From: Comamonadaceae bacterium CG12_big_fil_rev_8_21_14_0_65_59_15
GTDB taxonomy: Bacteria; Pseudomonadota; Gammaproteobacteria; Burkholderiales; Burkholderiaceae_C
Direction: 5' to 3'
Length of the DNA: 64,000 nt
NCBI GenBank assembly: GCA_002786915.1
Contig: PCUV01000024.1
Span: forward strand, 122,048-186,047
The position numbers were made by a program, and so were the translations under genes. Under the pieces are notes generated by a model. That model was not told where the DNA came from. It saw only the letters and a program-made list of their open reading frames with translations, and did not search any database. Within the stretch, counting starts at the first letter, position 1, and each line of letters starts with the position of its first letter. Shown here piece by piece: positions 57,227 to 64,000 of the stretch.

Positions 57227-58497
57227 GTGCTTTGCGGCAGCAAGTTGCCGTAGCTGTCGTCGGCACGTGCCAGCATGCGTGCGGCCAGTGACGCATGCGT
57301 GACCAACGGGTTGGCCGCCAACGCGGCCATGCGGGCTTGCTCGTGGCCACCATCTGCGGCGCGGGCGGTGAGGCGCTGGTAACGTTCCAATCGCTTGGCC
57401 AGCCCAAAACCAGAGTCTGGCAACGACGGTGCCGGCAACCGTTCAATGCCACGGCATGAGACCCGCGCGCGGGTTTCAATGACGGTGTCGTGGGCAAAGG
57501 TTTGGCAGGCGCCATGGTTGGGCAGGTTCAGCACCAAGTCTTGCGGCGTGGCCGAGTTCAGTGCGCGGATGACACGCACGGCCAGATCGCCAAACCCGGC
57601 AGAACCTCGGTAAAAACGCAACCGCGGTGCGGCGTTTCGCCCTTCAGCCTCGAAGTGCGCGTAAAAGGTGTCTAGTGAGGCGGCCACCACATCACTGCGC
57701 GGCCCAACACGGCGGGCTTGAGCCACAAACAGCTTGGGCCACAGGTAATACGGCAGATACGAGTTGGGCCAAAACCCCGGGTTTTTGCGCGCCAGCTTCA
57801 GTGACAGGTCAAAGCGCAATTTGTGCTCGTCGTCATAGTCGTCAGGCGCAGGCAGGTCGGCCGCGGGCAGCACCAGCGCTTGCTCGTCGAGTGTGATGTC
57901 GCTGTACCAGGTGGCATGGTTCAAGCCATTGCAACGAAAGTCGTAGCGCGCGGGGCGCTGCAGTGCGTGGCACAAGGCTAGCAAGTCTTCATCTGACTGG
58001 TCACACAAGCCAATCACCTGGATGCCGCCATGATCCACCAGCGCCTGGGTAACGATGTTGCTCGGGTTGGTGTAGTTCAGCAGCGTGGCTTGGGGTGCCA
58101 GCGCTTGCATGAGGGTGGCCACGTGCAGCGCTTCTGGAACCGAGCGCAGGGCAAAGAAAAACCCGCCCGGGCCAACTGTTTCTTGCCCTGGAATGTCAAA
58201 TTCCAGCGGCAGCGTTTCATCAATGCGCCGCGCTGCCAGCCCGCCGGGACGCGTTGAGTTGAGCACCAAATCAGCGCCCGTAATGGCAGCCTCCAACGTG
58301 TCAGCCACTTCCACCTTGAACGCCCCGGCGTGTTGTGCCATGGCCTGGGTCAGGCGTGCCACGACGGCCAGATGCGCACGATCGATGTCGTACAGCCGCA
58401 CGGTTGTCAGGGGTAATTCAGCGCGATGCGCAATCAGGGCTTGCAGCAAGCCCGGGGTGTAGGCACTGCCGCCGCCCAGAATCGTCAAAATTTTCAT
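57223..58497 (-). CDS. GH4 family NAD-dependent (6-phospho-)glycosidase
   Basis: A 424-residue glycosidase that works by transient oxidation with NAD+ and a metal ion. LTILGGGSAYTPGLLQALI is the NAD fold. NYTNPSNIVTQAL, VIGLCDQSDED with metal-ligand Cys165, and CNGLNHATWYSD with His194 are active-site segments. The residues after the Cys (CDQS) differ from CNVP of 6-phospho-beta-glucosidases and are closer to the CDMP that I recall for 6-phospho-alpha-glucosidases. No sugar PTS gene is nearby, so a phosphosugar made inside the cell is likely. It is coupled to PfkB (1-bp overlap) and PIG-L (4-bp overlap). Confidence 0.9.
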   Translation of the reverse strand: MKILTILGGGSAYTPGLLQALIAHRAELPLTTVRLYDIDRAHLAVVARLTQAMAQHAGAFKVEVADTLEAAITGADLVLNSTRPGGLAARRIDETLPLEFDIPGQETVGPGGFFFALRSVPEALHVATLMQALAPQATLLNYTNPSNIVTQALVDHGGIQVIGLCDQSDEDLLALCHALQRPARYDFRCNGLNHATWYSDITLDEQALVLPAADLPAPDDYDDEHKLRFDLSLKLARKNPGFWPNSYLPYYLWPKLFVAQARRVGPRSDVVAASLDTFYAHFEAEGRNAAPRLRFYRGSAGFGDLAVRVIRALNSATPQDLVLNLPNHGACQTFAHDTVIETRARVSCRGIERLPAPSLPDSGFGLAKRLERYQRLTARAADGGHEQARMAALAANPLVTHASLAARMLARADDSYGNLLPQST

Positions 58498-59363
58498 CAG
58501 GTCTCCATGCCAAGATCGGCAAACAGGTCAGGCCGGGTCACCACGCCCCCGGTCTGGGCCAAAATTTTTGCCGCTACGCGTGTTCCCATGCGCACGGCAG
58601 CGTCGCCGGTCAAACCGCGCGTCAGCGCGGCGATCAAACCGGCGCAAAAGGCATCGCCAGCCCCAGTGGTGTCGACCACTGGGGTCGGGGCTGCGCCCAC
58701 ATCCACCGGCCATCCGTTGAGCTGCCCCATGACACCCTGCGCGCCGCGCGTGACCAATACCGAATGCGCAGCGTGGGCCAGGCATTGCGGTGCGCTGTGC
58801 GCCAGACCACAGGCGGCTTGCGCTTCTTTTTCATTGAGTACCAGAACGTCCCAGGGCGAGCCTTGGCGCACAGAGAGTTGACGCAGCTGCTGCGCGCTCC
58901 AACTGGCGCTAACGGAAATCTTGGCACCATCTCTTTGCGCCTGTGTCAGCGGGTCTTGCAGGCGTGCCGCTTCTTCCAGGCCGGGCACGTGCACCCAGGT
59001 GCTGGGGGGCAAACGCTTGAGGCTTGTCAGCACATCCAGCGCCGCAGTGCTGACAAACGCGCGGTCGTGTGCATCAGAAAATACCAGTGATATGGCCGGG
59101 TTGTCAGGGGCTGCCAACGGTATCAAAGTAATGCCCAATCGCTGTGCCAACAAAGTCACCGCTTGGTCTGCCAGGCCGTTCCCCATGGGCAGGCACAGCG
59201 TTACAGTCAGACCCAGCGCAGCAGCCACGCTGGCTGTGTTGAGCGCCCCACCCAGCGTCAGTTGCATGCCTTGGACGAACACCTCTTCTCCGGCTACCGG
59301 ACGCACCTGCGCCGGTACATGAACCTCAAGGTAGGCCAAACCTACCACCACCAGGTCGGTCAT
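58497..59363 (-). CDS. PfkB-family sugar kinase
   Basis: A 288-residue ribokinase-like kinase. The substrate-binding GGALNTASVAAALG is near residue 40, and the ATP/anion-hole motif VDTTGAGDAFCAGLIAAL near residue 230 contains the catalytic Asp. The PfkB family phosphorylates sugars, sugar acids or nucleosides, and the sugar is not determined by sequence. It begins 4 bp after the SH3 gene and is followed directly by the GH4 gene, which would fit phosphorylation of a glycoside before cleavage. Confidence 0.9.
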   Translation of the reverse strand: MTDLVVVGLAYLEVHVPAQVRPVAGEEVFVQGMQLTLGGALNTASVAAALGLTVTLCLPMGNGLADQAVTLLAQRLGITLIPLAAPDNPAISLVFSDAHDRAFVSTAALDVLTSLKRLPPSTWVHVPGLEEAARLQDPLTQAQRDGAKISVSASWSAQQLRQLSVRQGSPWDVLVLNEKEAQAACGLAHSAPQCLAHAAHSVLVTRGAQGVMGQLNGWPVDVGAAPTPVVDTTGAGDAFCAGLIAALTRGLTGDAAVRMGTRVAAKILAQTGGVVTRPDLFADLGMET

Positions 59364-59367
59364 GTCC

Positions 59368-59820
59368 TTACCACCCCCAGAGCAAACGGCGCGCGATCCA
59401 ACCCGTCAAACCACTGTCGCGCCGCACCTTGACCCAGCCATTGCGGTGCTCCAGTGTGCGTAAGACGTCTCCATATTCAGCTTTGCCAAGGATGCGCCCC
59501 CGAGTGCTCGCCGTGCTACGGACATTGGCGACACTGGCCTTGACAATGACATGCGGTTTCTTACCGACCAGCGGCGCATAAACCCAGCCACCATCGTTCT
59601 CGAAGTCGCGCACCTTGAGCCATTTGCCCCGGTGCGCCGTGACCTGCAGTGGATAGTCTTGCAGAATGACCCAAAGCCTATCGTGCTGGAGGCCCGCACC
59701 GGCGCGTATGTTGATCTGCGGCTTGGCCACACTGACCATTTCCCGCGCGTGCAACACCACAACCGGCATCAAAAGACACAAAACCAAAATACCACGGACG
59801 TATTTGTTAAAGCGCAACAC
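59368..59820 (-). CDS. secreted tandem SH3-domain protein
   Basis: A periplasmic protein of about 150 residues with an N-terminal signal (FNKYVRGILVLCLLMPVVVL) and two bacterial SH3 domains (AKPQINIRAGAGLQHDRLW and KASVANVRSTASTRGRIL), with GGWVYAPLVG and LTGWIARRLL as the domain ends. Such domains bind cell-wall peptides. The GTG at 59820 has AAGGGG upstream and gives a proper signal peptide; another GTG at 59853 would overlap the stop of the glycosyltransferase gene by 4 bp. The role in the operon is unknown. Confidence 0.82.
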   Translation of the reverse strand: MLRFNKYVRGILVLCLLMPVVVLHAREMVSVAKPQINIRAGAGLQHDRLWVILQDYPLQVTAHRGKWLKVRDFENDGGWVYAPLVGKKPHVIVKASVANVRSTASTRGRILGKAEYGDVLRTLEHRNGWVKVRRDSGLTGWIARRLLWGW

Positions 59821-59849
59821 CCTGCCTACCCCTTGATCAATGATTGACT

Positions 59850-62132
59850 TCACTGTGCCAGTGACGCGCTTTTCGCCGCGTGCATGAAATCCTGGCCCCA
59901 ACGCGCGATGTCGTTATCAGCGACGATGGCCGCCATGCGCTGGCAGCGGTAAGCGACTTCATCAGCGCCCATGGTGAGTGCCTGGTGCAGCACTTTGGAC
60001 ATGGAATTCGCGTCGTACGGATTGGTCAGCAGTGCGCCGTGCAACTCCACTGCCACACCGGCAAACTCCGACAGAATCAGTACGCCCGACGACTCAGTCG
60101 CTTTTTTGGTGGCAACAAATTCCTTGGCTACCAAGTTCAGGCCGTCGCGCAGCGGCGTGATCCAGGCGATGTCGCAGGCGGCGTAGTGCGCCACCACATC
60201 CTCAAAGGGCAGGGAACGATAGAAGTAGCGCACGGGTGTCCACTCAAGCGTTGAAAAGCGCCCATTGATACGCCCCACAATGCGGTCAACTTCGGTGCGC
60301 AAGGTTTCGTAAATTTCCATCCCTGGTGCCGCCGGGGTGATGATGTTGAGCAGGGTGACACCGCCCAACAGTTCCGGGTGCTCTTCGAGCAAACGCTCAA
60401 ACGCCTGCAGCTTCTCCAGCGAGCCCTTGACGTAGTCCAGTCGCTCGATCGAGACAATGCCTTTGACCCCGTCGAGCAGCGCGTTGATACGGGCGATTTT
60501 CTTTTGCACCGCTGGTTTTTTGACGATCTGTGTAATCAAGTCCACATCAATGCCAACCGGGTGTGCACCCAACGCCACCCGATGCCCGGCAACGTCAATC
60601 GCTGTGGTCATGGTGTCCACGCCCAACGCGCAACCATAGGTGATGAAACGCGGCGCGCAGGGGGCTGTCTCGAGCACGTCTAGCGGCGTGTAGGAACGCA
60701 CCGCATCAACAAAGTTTTCCACGTAGCGCGGGATGTGGAATCCGACATAGTTGCACTGCAGCAAGCTGCCAATGATTTCACGGTACCAGGGCAAGATATT
60801 GAAAATATCACTGGAGGGAAACGATGTGTGGTGAAAGAACGCGATGCGCAGATCAGGACGCAACGGGCGCAGAAAGGCAGGCACCATCCACAGGTTGTAG
60901 TCGTGGATCCACACCAGTGCACCCTCAGCCGCTTCCAGCGCGGTTTGCTCGGCAAAAATGCGGTTCACTTCAAGATAACGCTCCCAGTGGGTCTGGTTGA
61001 ATTCGGCCTTGTCAGGAAACGAAAAAATGATGGGCCAGAACGCCTCTTTGGAAAATTTCTTGTAAAAAATGTCCACATCATCAGCGGTCAATGCAATGCG
61101 CGCGACTTTCAGGTGCGGGTAGAGCTTGGCATCAACAGGAACATGCCGGACAAAATTGTCCGGGGTGCGGCTTTCCTGCAACGACCATGCAACCCATGAA
61201 CCGTTCTGCTCGCCGCCAAAAAAGCCCAGCAGCGTCGGAATAATGCCGTTCGGGCTCTTGGGTCGTTTGTGCTTGAGTACACCGGCTTCCATGACTTCGT
61301 CAAACGGCGGGCGGTGATAGACCATGACCAGGTCGGCAGTGCCGCGTTCATTCATGCGTTGCATCGCTTTCGGGGTGCTCTCGACCTCGATGCCGTGGTG
61401 CGCCAGGCCCGCCAAAATGCCGCCACACCCCTCGGCCGAGGCGATAAAGACACGCTTTATTTTGCGCACTTTTTGGATCAGTTCGGGTTCGGCTCCGCCG
61501 ACCACAACGCCCTTGAAACCGGCATCAAACATCGATAAATCATTGAGCGTATCCCCGGCCACCACCACCGCATCCAGGTTAAAGCCCTCAGCCACAGCCA
61601 GTTGCCGCAGCGTGCTGCCTTTGGCAATGCCACGCGGCAACACATCAAGATAACGTCCAGCCGAGAACAACAAATCGCAACCAAGGGCCTCCACGGCAGC
61701 GCGCAGCTCGTCGCTGATGCGACCTTCGCTGATAAAAAACGAACAACGTCGCTCTTGTGGTACGGCCTGACGTTCCAGCAGCGGAAAGGCTGCCAATTGT
61801 TGCAGCACCGCCTGCGACCCTGGCCAACGGGCAGCGATGTCGTGGTGCAGGGGATCTACCGGACTCAGGTCGCCATGCACCACGGTCGCTCCCACGTCGG
61901 CAATGATGTAGTCGGGGCGCGGCAGAGTGGAGTCGCTGAGCAGCGGCAGAATTGATTCCAACCCCCGCCCCGTCACATAAATTAGCTTCGCCCCAGTAAG
62001 GCCACCACTGAACAGGTCACGTACCCGTCGCCTGGCCTCTTGTGTGCCGGCCAACAGGGTTCCGTCCAGGTCGGTGGCCAAAACCAGTTGGTGAGGATGG
62101 ATCGGTGTGGCTTGTTGTCGCGTCAAGTACAT
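59850..62132 (-). CDS. ggpPS: fused glucosylglycerol-phosphate synthase/phosphatase
   Basis: A 760-residue fusion. The N-terminal 265 residues are an HAD phosphatase of the sucrose-phosphatase type (DLDGTLL with Asp21/Asp23, VVVAGDTLNDLSMF). The rest is a GT20 glycosyltransferase. Segments SPNGIIPTLLGFFG, SKEAFWPIIFSFP, GFHIPRYVENFVDAVRSY and AWITPLRDGLNLVAKEF match the glucosylglycerol-phosphate synthase branch as I remember it and not trehalose-phosphate synthase, which has other residues there. It should make the osmolyte glucosylglycerol from ADP-glucose and glycerol-3-phosphate. A GAAGGA site precedes the ATG. Trehalose-phosphate synthase remains the alternative. Confidence 0.78.
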   Translation of the reverse strand: MYLTRQQATPIHPHQLVLATDLDGTLLAGTQEARRRVRDLFSGGLTGAKLIYVTGRGLESILPLLSDSTLPRPDYIIADVGATVVHGDLSPVDPLHHDIAARWPGSQAVLQQLAAFPLLERQAVPQERRCSFFISEGRISDELRAAVEALGCDLLFSAGRYLDVLPRGIAKGSTLRQLAVAEGFNLDAVVVAGDTLNDLSMFDAGFKGVVVGGAEPELIQKVRKIKRVFIASAEGCGGILAGLAHHGIEVESTPKAMQRMNERGTADLVMVYHRPPFDEVMEAGVLKHKRPKSPNGIIPTLLGFFGGEQNGSWVAWSLQESRTPDNFVRHVPVDAKLYPHLKVARIALTADDVDIFYKKFSKEAFWPIIFSFPDKAEFNQTHWERYLEVNRIFAEQTALEAAEGALVWIHDYNLWMVPAFLRPLRPDLRIAFFHHTSFPSSDIFNILPWYREIIGSLLQCNYVGFHIPRYVENFVDAVRSYTPLDVLETAPCAPRFITYGCALGVDTMTTAIDVAGHRVALGAHPVGIDVDLITQIVKKPAVQKKIARINALLDGVKGIVSIERLDYVKGSLEKLQAFERLLEEHPELLGGVTLLNIITPAAPGMEIYETLRTEVDRIVGRINGRFSTLEWTPVRYFYRSLPFEDVVAHYAACDIAWITPLRDGLNLVAKEFVATKKATESSGVLILSEFAGVAVELHGALLTNPYDANSMSKVLHQALTMGADEVAYRCQRMAAIVADNDIARWGQDFMHAAKSASLAQ

Positions 62133-62192
62133 AAAACTTTTCCTTCAGGAGATGGTTTGCAGGATGGCAAAAAAATCAGGTGCGCAACGGTA

Positions 62193-63098
62193 CTAGCGCG
62201 TCACCGAATCAATCAACCGGGTCGGGCTGATCAGGGCAAGCTGTGCCTTGACGGCCATTAACTTGGTGCGCAAACGCTGGTGATTCAACGCACCCGTGCG
62301 CAACAGCATCTTTTGACCGGCCGACATGGCTTGCAAGGTCGGGTCCGTAAATTCGTACGTGACCCAGGGTCGAAGCGGCCTATACGCCCCCTTCACCTCA
62401 ATGCGACTGACGCTGGGCTCAGTCAGCTGCACGGGTGCCTCCAGCAAATGGTCGATGACGGCGATCAAGCGGTCATTGAAGTGGCCTTTGGGGTAGCCCA
62501 ACTCGACGTAGGCCTGCTGGAACAAGGGATACAGCCGGGTGTAAAGCGCCACCGCTCGGGCTGTGTCAACTGACTCAACGAAGGCGACAAAAGGGCGATA
62601 CCGTGCGGCGTTGGCCAGACTGATGGGGTTCGGCCCCAAGGGCGCTGGGTGGGTCGTGTCGCCAACGCTGAATCGCCCCGGCATGGGGTTGACTGGCCAA
62701 GCAGCGATGGGCGCGTGCTGGCGTGGCAGGTTGTCCACCGTGGCGACCAGATGCTGGACAAAATTTGTCGTCTGAACAAAGTGCAGCAGGTCATTGGCCG
62801 CCATCAGTTGCGCCAGCGCCTCACGCACGTCATGGTCGGCGTTGCCTCGCACCGGCCGCGCATCTTGTGGTGCTGGCATCGGCATCTGAGTCCCCTTGAT
62901 TGGATCCGGGTTGTCAGGCGCGCTGACTGCCTGCGCGGTCGGCGGAGCGGCCGGCACTGGCAGCGTTACAAGCATCGGGGGCGTTGCCTCAGCGCTTGTT
63001 TGGCCGGTCGCCCCAGTGTGTTGCGACCACCAGACGATGCTCGCCAGAACCAGTGCGAAAAACAGGATGGCAAGCAATCCTTTGCGGTATTTTTTCAT
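62193..63098 (-). CDS. DUF3014 membrane-anchored protein
   Basis: A 301-residue protein with one N-terminal helix (GLLAILFFALVLASIVWW), a Pro/Ala-rich linker (about residues 35-85) and a DUF3014 domain. Typical segments are LANAARYRPFVAFVESVD, LYTRLYPLFQQAYVELGYP and GHFNDRLIAVIDHLLEAP. The function of DUF3014 is not known. The start at 63098 has an AGAGGA site. It lies between proV (102 bp) and the glucosylglycerol-phosphate synthase gene (60 bp) on the same strand. Confidence 0.85.
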   Translation of the reverse strand: MKKYRKGLLAILFFALVLASIVWWSQHTGATGQTSAEATPPMLVTLPVPAAPPTAQAVSAPDNPDPIKGTQMPMPAPQDARPVRGNADHDVREALAQLMAANDLLHFVQTTNFVQHLVATVDNLPRQHAPIAAWPVNPMPGRFSVGDTTHPAPLGPNPISLANAARYRPFVAFVESVDTARAVALYTRLYPLFQQAYVELGYPKGHFNDRLIAVIDHLLEAPVQLTEPSVSRIEVKGAYRPLRPWVTYEFTDPTLQAMSAGQKMLLRTGALNHQRLRTKLMAVKAQLALISPTRLIDSVTR

Positions 63099-63200
63099 GG
63101 TTTCCTCTGCTGGAATGGGCTTGGGATGCATGCCGCTGCCAAAGCGGCTGTCACTCGAACTGGCCTGGCCGCTGGCGCAACGGTCAATGGCTGACCGCGA

Positions 63201-64000
63201 TCAAGCAGGCTCGCTTGCCGCATCCGCCTTGGGCGGCACCATGGCGGCGATCAGGTCGCTCATCGTGATGCTGCCCAGCAGCTTGCCGCGGCTGTTGATC
63301 ACATTGGCGGCTTCTTTGCCCGCGGCACTGAGCACGCGCGCCACTTCTTCAAGCACCAGGCTGGCATCCACGTTGGGGCCGTCCACCGTGACGCCGGGCG
63401 TCATCAGCGTGCGGCAGCGGATGACCCGGCCACGGTTCACGTCTTTGATGAAGCTGCTGATGTAGTCGTCGGCAGGCTTGAGCACAATTTGCTGCCCAGT
63501 GCCCTGCTGCACCACCTCGCCGTCGCGCAGAATGGCAATGCGGTCACCCAAGCGCAGCGCCTCTTCAAGGTCGTGCGTGATGAAGACAATGGTTTTGCCC
63601 AATTCCTGCTGCAAGTCCAGCAGCACCGACTGCATGTCGCTGCGAATCATGGGGTCCAGCGCCGAAAAGGCTTCGTCCATGAGCAAGATGGGCGCATCGT
63701 TGGTCAGCGCACGCGCCAAACCAACACGCTGCTGCATGCCCCCTGAGAGTTGATTGGGGTAACTGTCTTCATAGCCCTTGAGGCCGACGCGCTCAATCCA
63801 GCGCATGGCGGCATCCCGGCGTACTTTTTGGGCGACATGCTGCACCTGCAAGCCGTATTCGGTATTTTCCTGAACCGTCAAATGCGGAAACAGGGCAAAG
63901 TTCTGGAACACCATGGCGGTGCGCTCACGTCGGAACAGTCGCAACCGGCGTGGGTTCATGGCCATCACGTTTTGTTCACCGGCCCAAAGTTCACCCGCAG
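63201..64000 (-). CDS. proV: glycine betaine/proline ABC transporter ATP-binding protein (5' end outside window)
   Basis: The C-terminal part of a ProV/OpuAA-type ATPase. The frame is open to the right edge, so the start and Walker A lie outside. Q-loop MVFQNFALFPHLTV, signature LSGGMQQRVGLARALT, Walker B ILLMDEAFSALDPMIR and switch VFITHDLEEAL are present. The C-terminal half has a CBS-like regulatory domain (from about 63420 downwards), as in osmoregulated betaine importers. It is the upstream-most gene seen in the putative osmoadaptation operon; the permease genes are presumably beyond the edge. Confidence 0.92.
   Translation of the reverse strand, partial: AGELWAGEQNVMAMNPRRLRLFRRERTAMVFQNFALFPHLTVQENTEYGLQVQHVAQKVRRDAAMRWIERVGLKGYEDSYPNQLSGGMQQRVGLARALTNDAPILLMDEAFSALDPMIRSDMQSVLLDLQQELGKTIVFITHDLEEALRLGDRIAILRDGEVVQQGTGQQIVLKPADDYISSFIKDVNRGRVIRCRTLMTPGVTVDGPNVDASLVLEEVARVLSAAGKEAANVINSRGKLLGSITMSDLIAAMVPPKADAASEPA

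Noticed and set aside
59850..62132. Trehalose-6-phosphate synthase/phosphatase
   Set aside because: Domain order (phosphatase first) and several conserved segments fit the glucosylglycerol-phosphate branch better; kept only as the alternative.

Overview
The window is a gene-dense, GC-rich piece of a bacterial chromosome that looks like the order Burkholderiales, most likely family Comamonadaceae and Rhodoferax-like. The evidence is the bamE/fur divergent pair followed by dapB-exbB-exbD, a leuS-lptE-holA block, several TRAP transporter genes, and short repeats of a kind I remember from Comamonadaceae genomes. The species cannot be fixed from the sequence alone. No rRNA, tRNA, CRISPR array, complete insertion sequence or prophage was seen.

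Layout. 1-7.2 kb (+): 3' end of an RluF-like pseudouridine synthase, a membrane PAS-GGDEF protein, an alpha/beta hydrolase, a D-amino-acid transaminase and HtpG. 7.2-17.7 kb (-): a cyclic-di-GMP block holding a GGDEF protein, a bacteriohemerythrin broken by one in-frame stop, a very large CACHE/HAMP/PAS/GAF/GGDEF/EAL/REC protein broken by one frameshift, an HD-GYP phosphodiesterase and a histidine kinase, the last three overlapping by 4 bp, then a kinase-like ATPase. 17.8-30.5 kb: htpX, an AAA/DUF4143 ATPase, pyrC, a LysR regulator, a SPOR protein, an ATM1-type ABC exporter, two thioesterases, a CZB chemoreceptor, and a TlpA/SCO pair. 30.8-37.1 kb: a CBS protein and a three-gene 2-oxoacid (probably 2-oxoglutarate) oxidoreductase operon (korC-korA-korB), divergent from a hemerythrin-methyltransferase pair, with an FNR-like site between them. 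37.3-39.0 kb (-): a ferredoxin, a class V aminotransferase, an unlisted 55-residue gene and a fossil VapB/VapC fusion.

39.2-48.8 kb: rsmE (+), then a long minus-strand housekeeping operon read bamE-dapB-exbB-exbD-leuS-lptE-lrp-holA, with fur and a glyoxalase-II-like hydrolase divergent. 48.9-52.9 kb (-): a TRAP transporter (dctP-terminator-dctQ-dctM) plus an orphan TRAP binding protein. 53.1-54.3 kb (+): a CPA1 Na+/H+ antiporter. 54.3-64.0 kb (-): a tightly packed run read proV, DUF3014, a fused glucosylglycerol-phosphate synthase/phosphatase, SH3 protein, PfkB kinase, GH4 glycosidase, PIG-L deacetylase, SIS protein, MscS channel.

The two most interesting observations are (1) that last run, which joins osmolyte import, osmolyte synthesis, sugar-derivative breakdown enzymes and a mechanosensitive channel in what looks like one osmoadaptation operon; and (2) a family of AT-rich repeats of about 50 bp, with six probable copies, five of them embedded in frame inside protein genes (including leuS and exbB). 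leuS also carries a separate 17-bp-arm palindromic insertion that is read through as protein.
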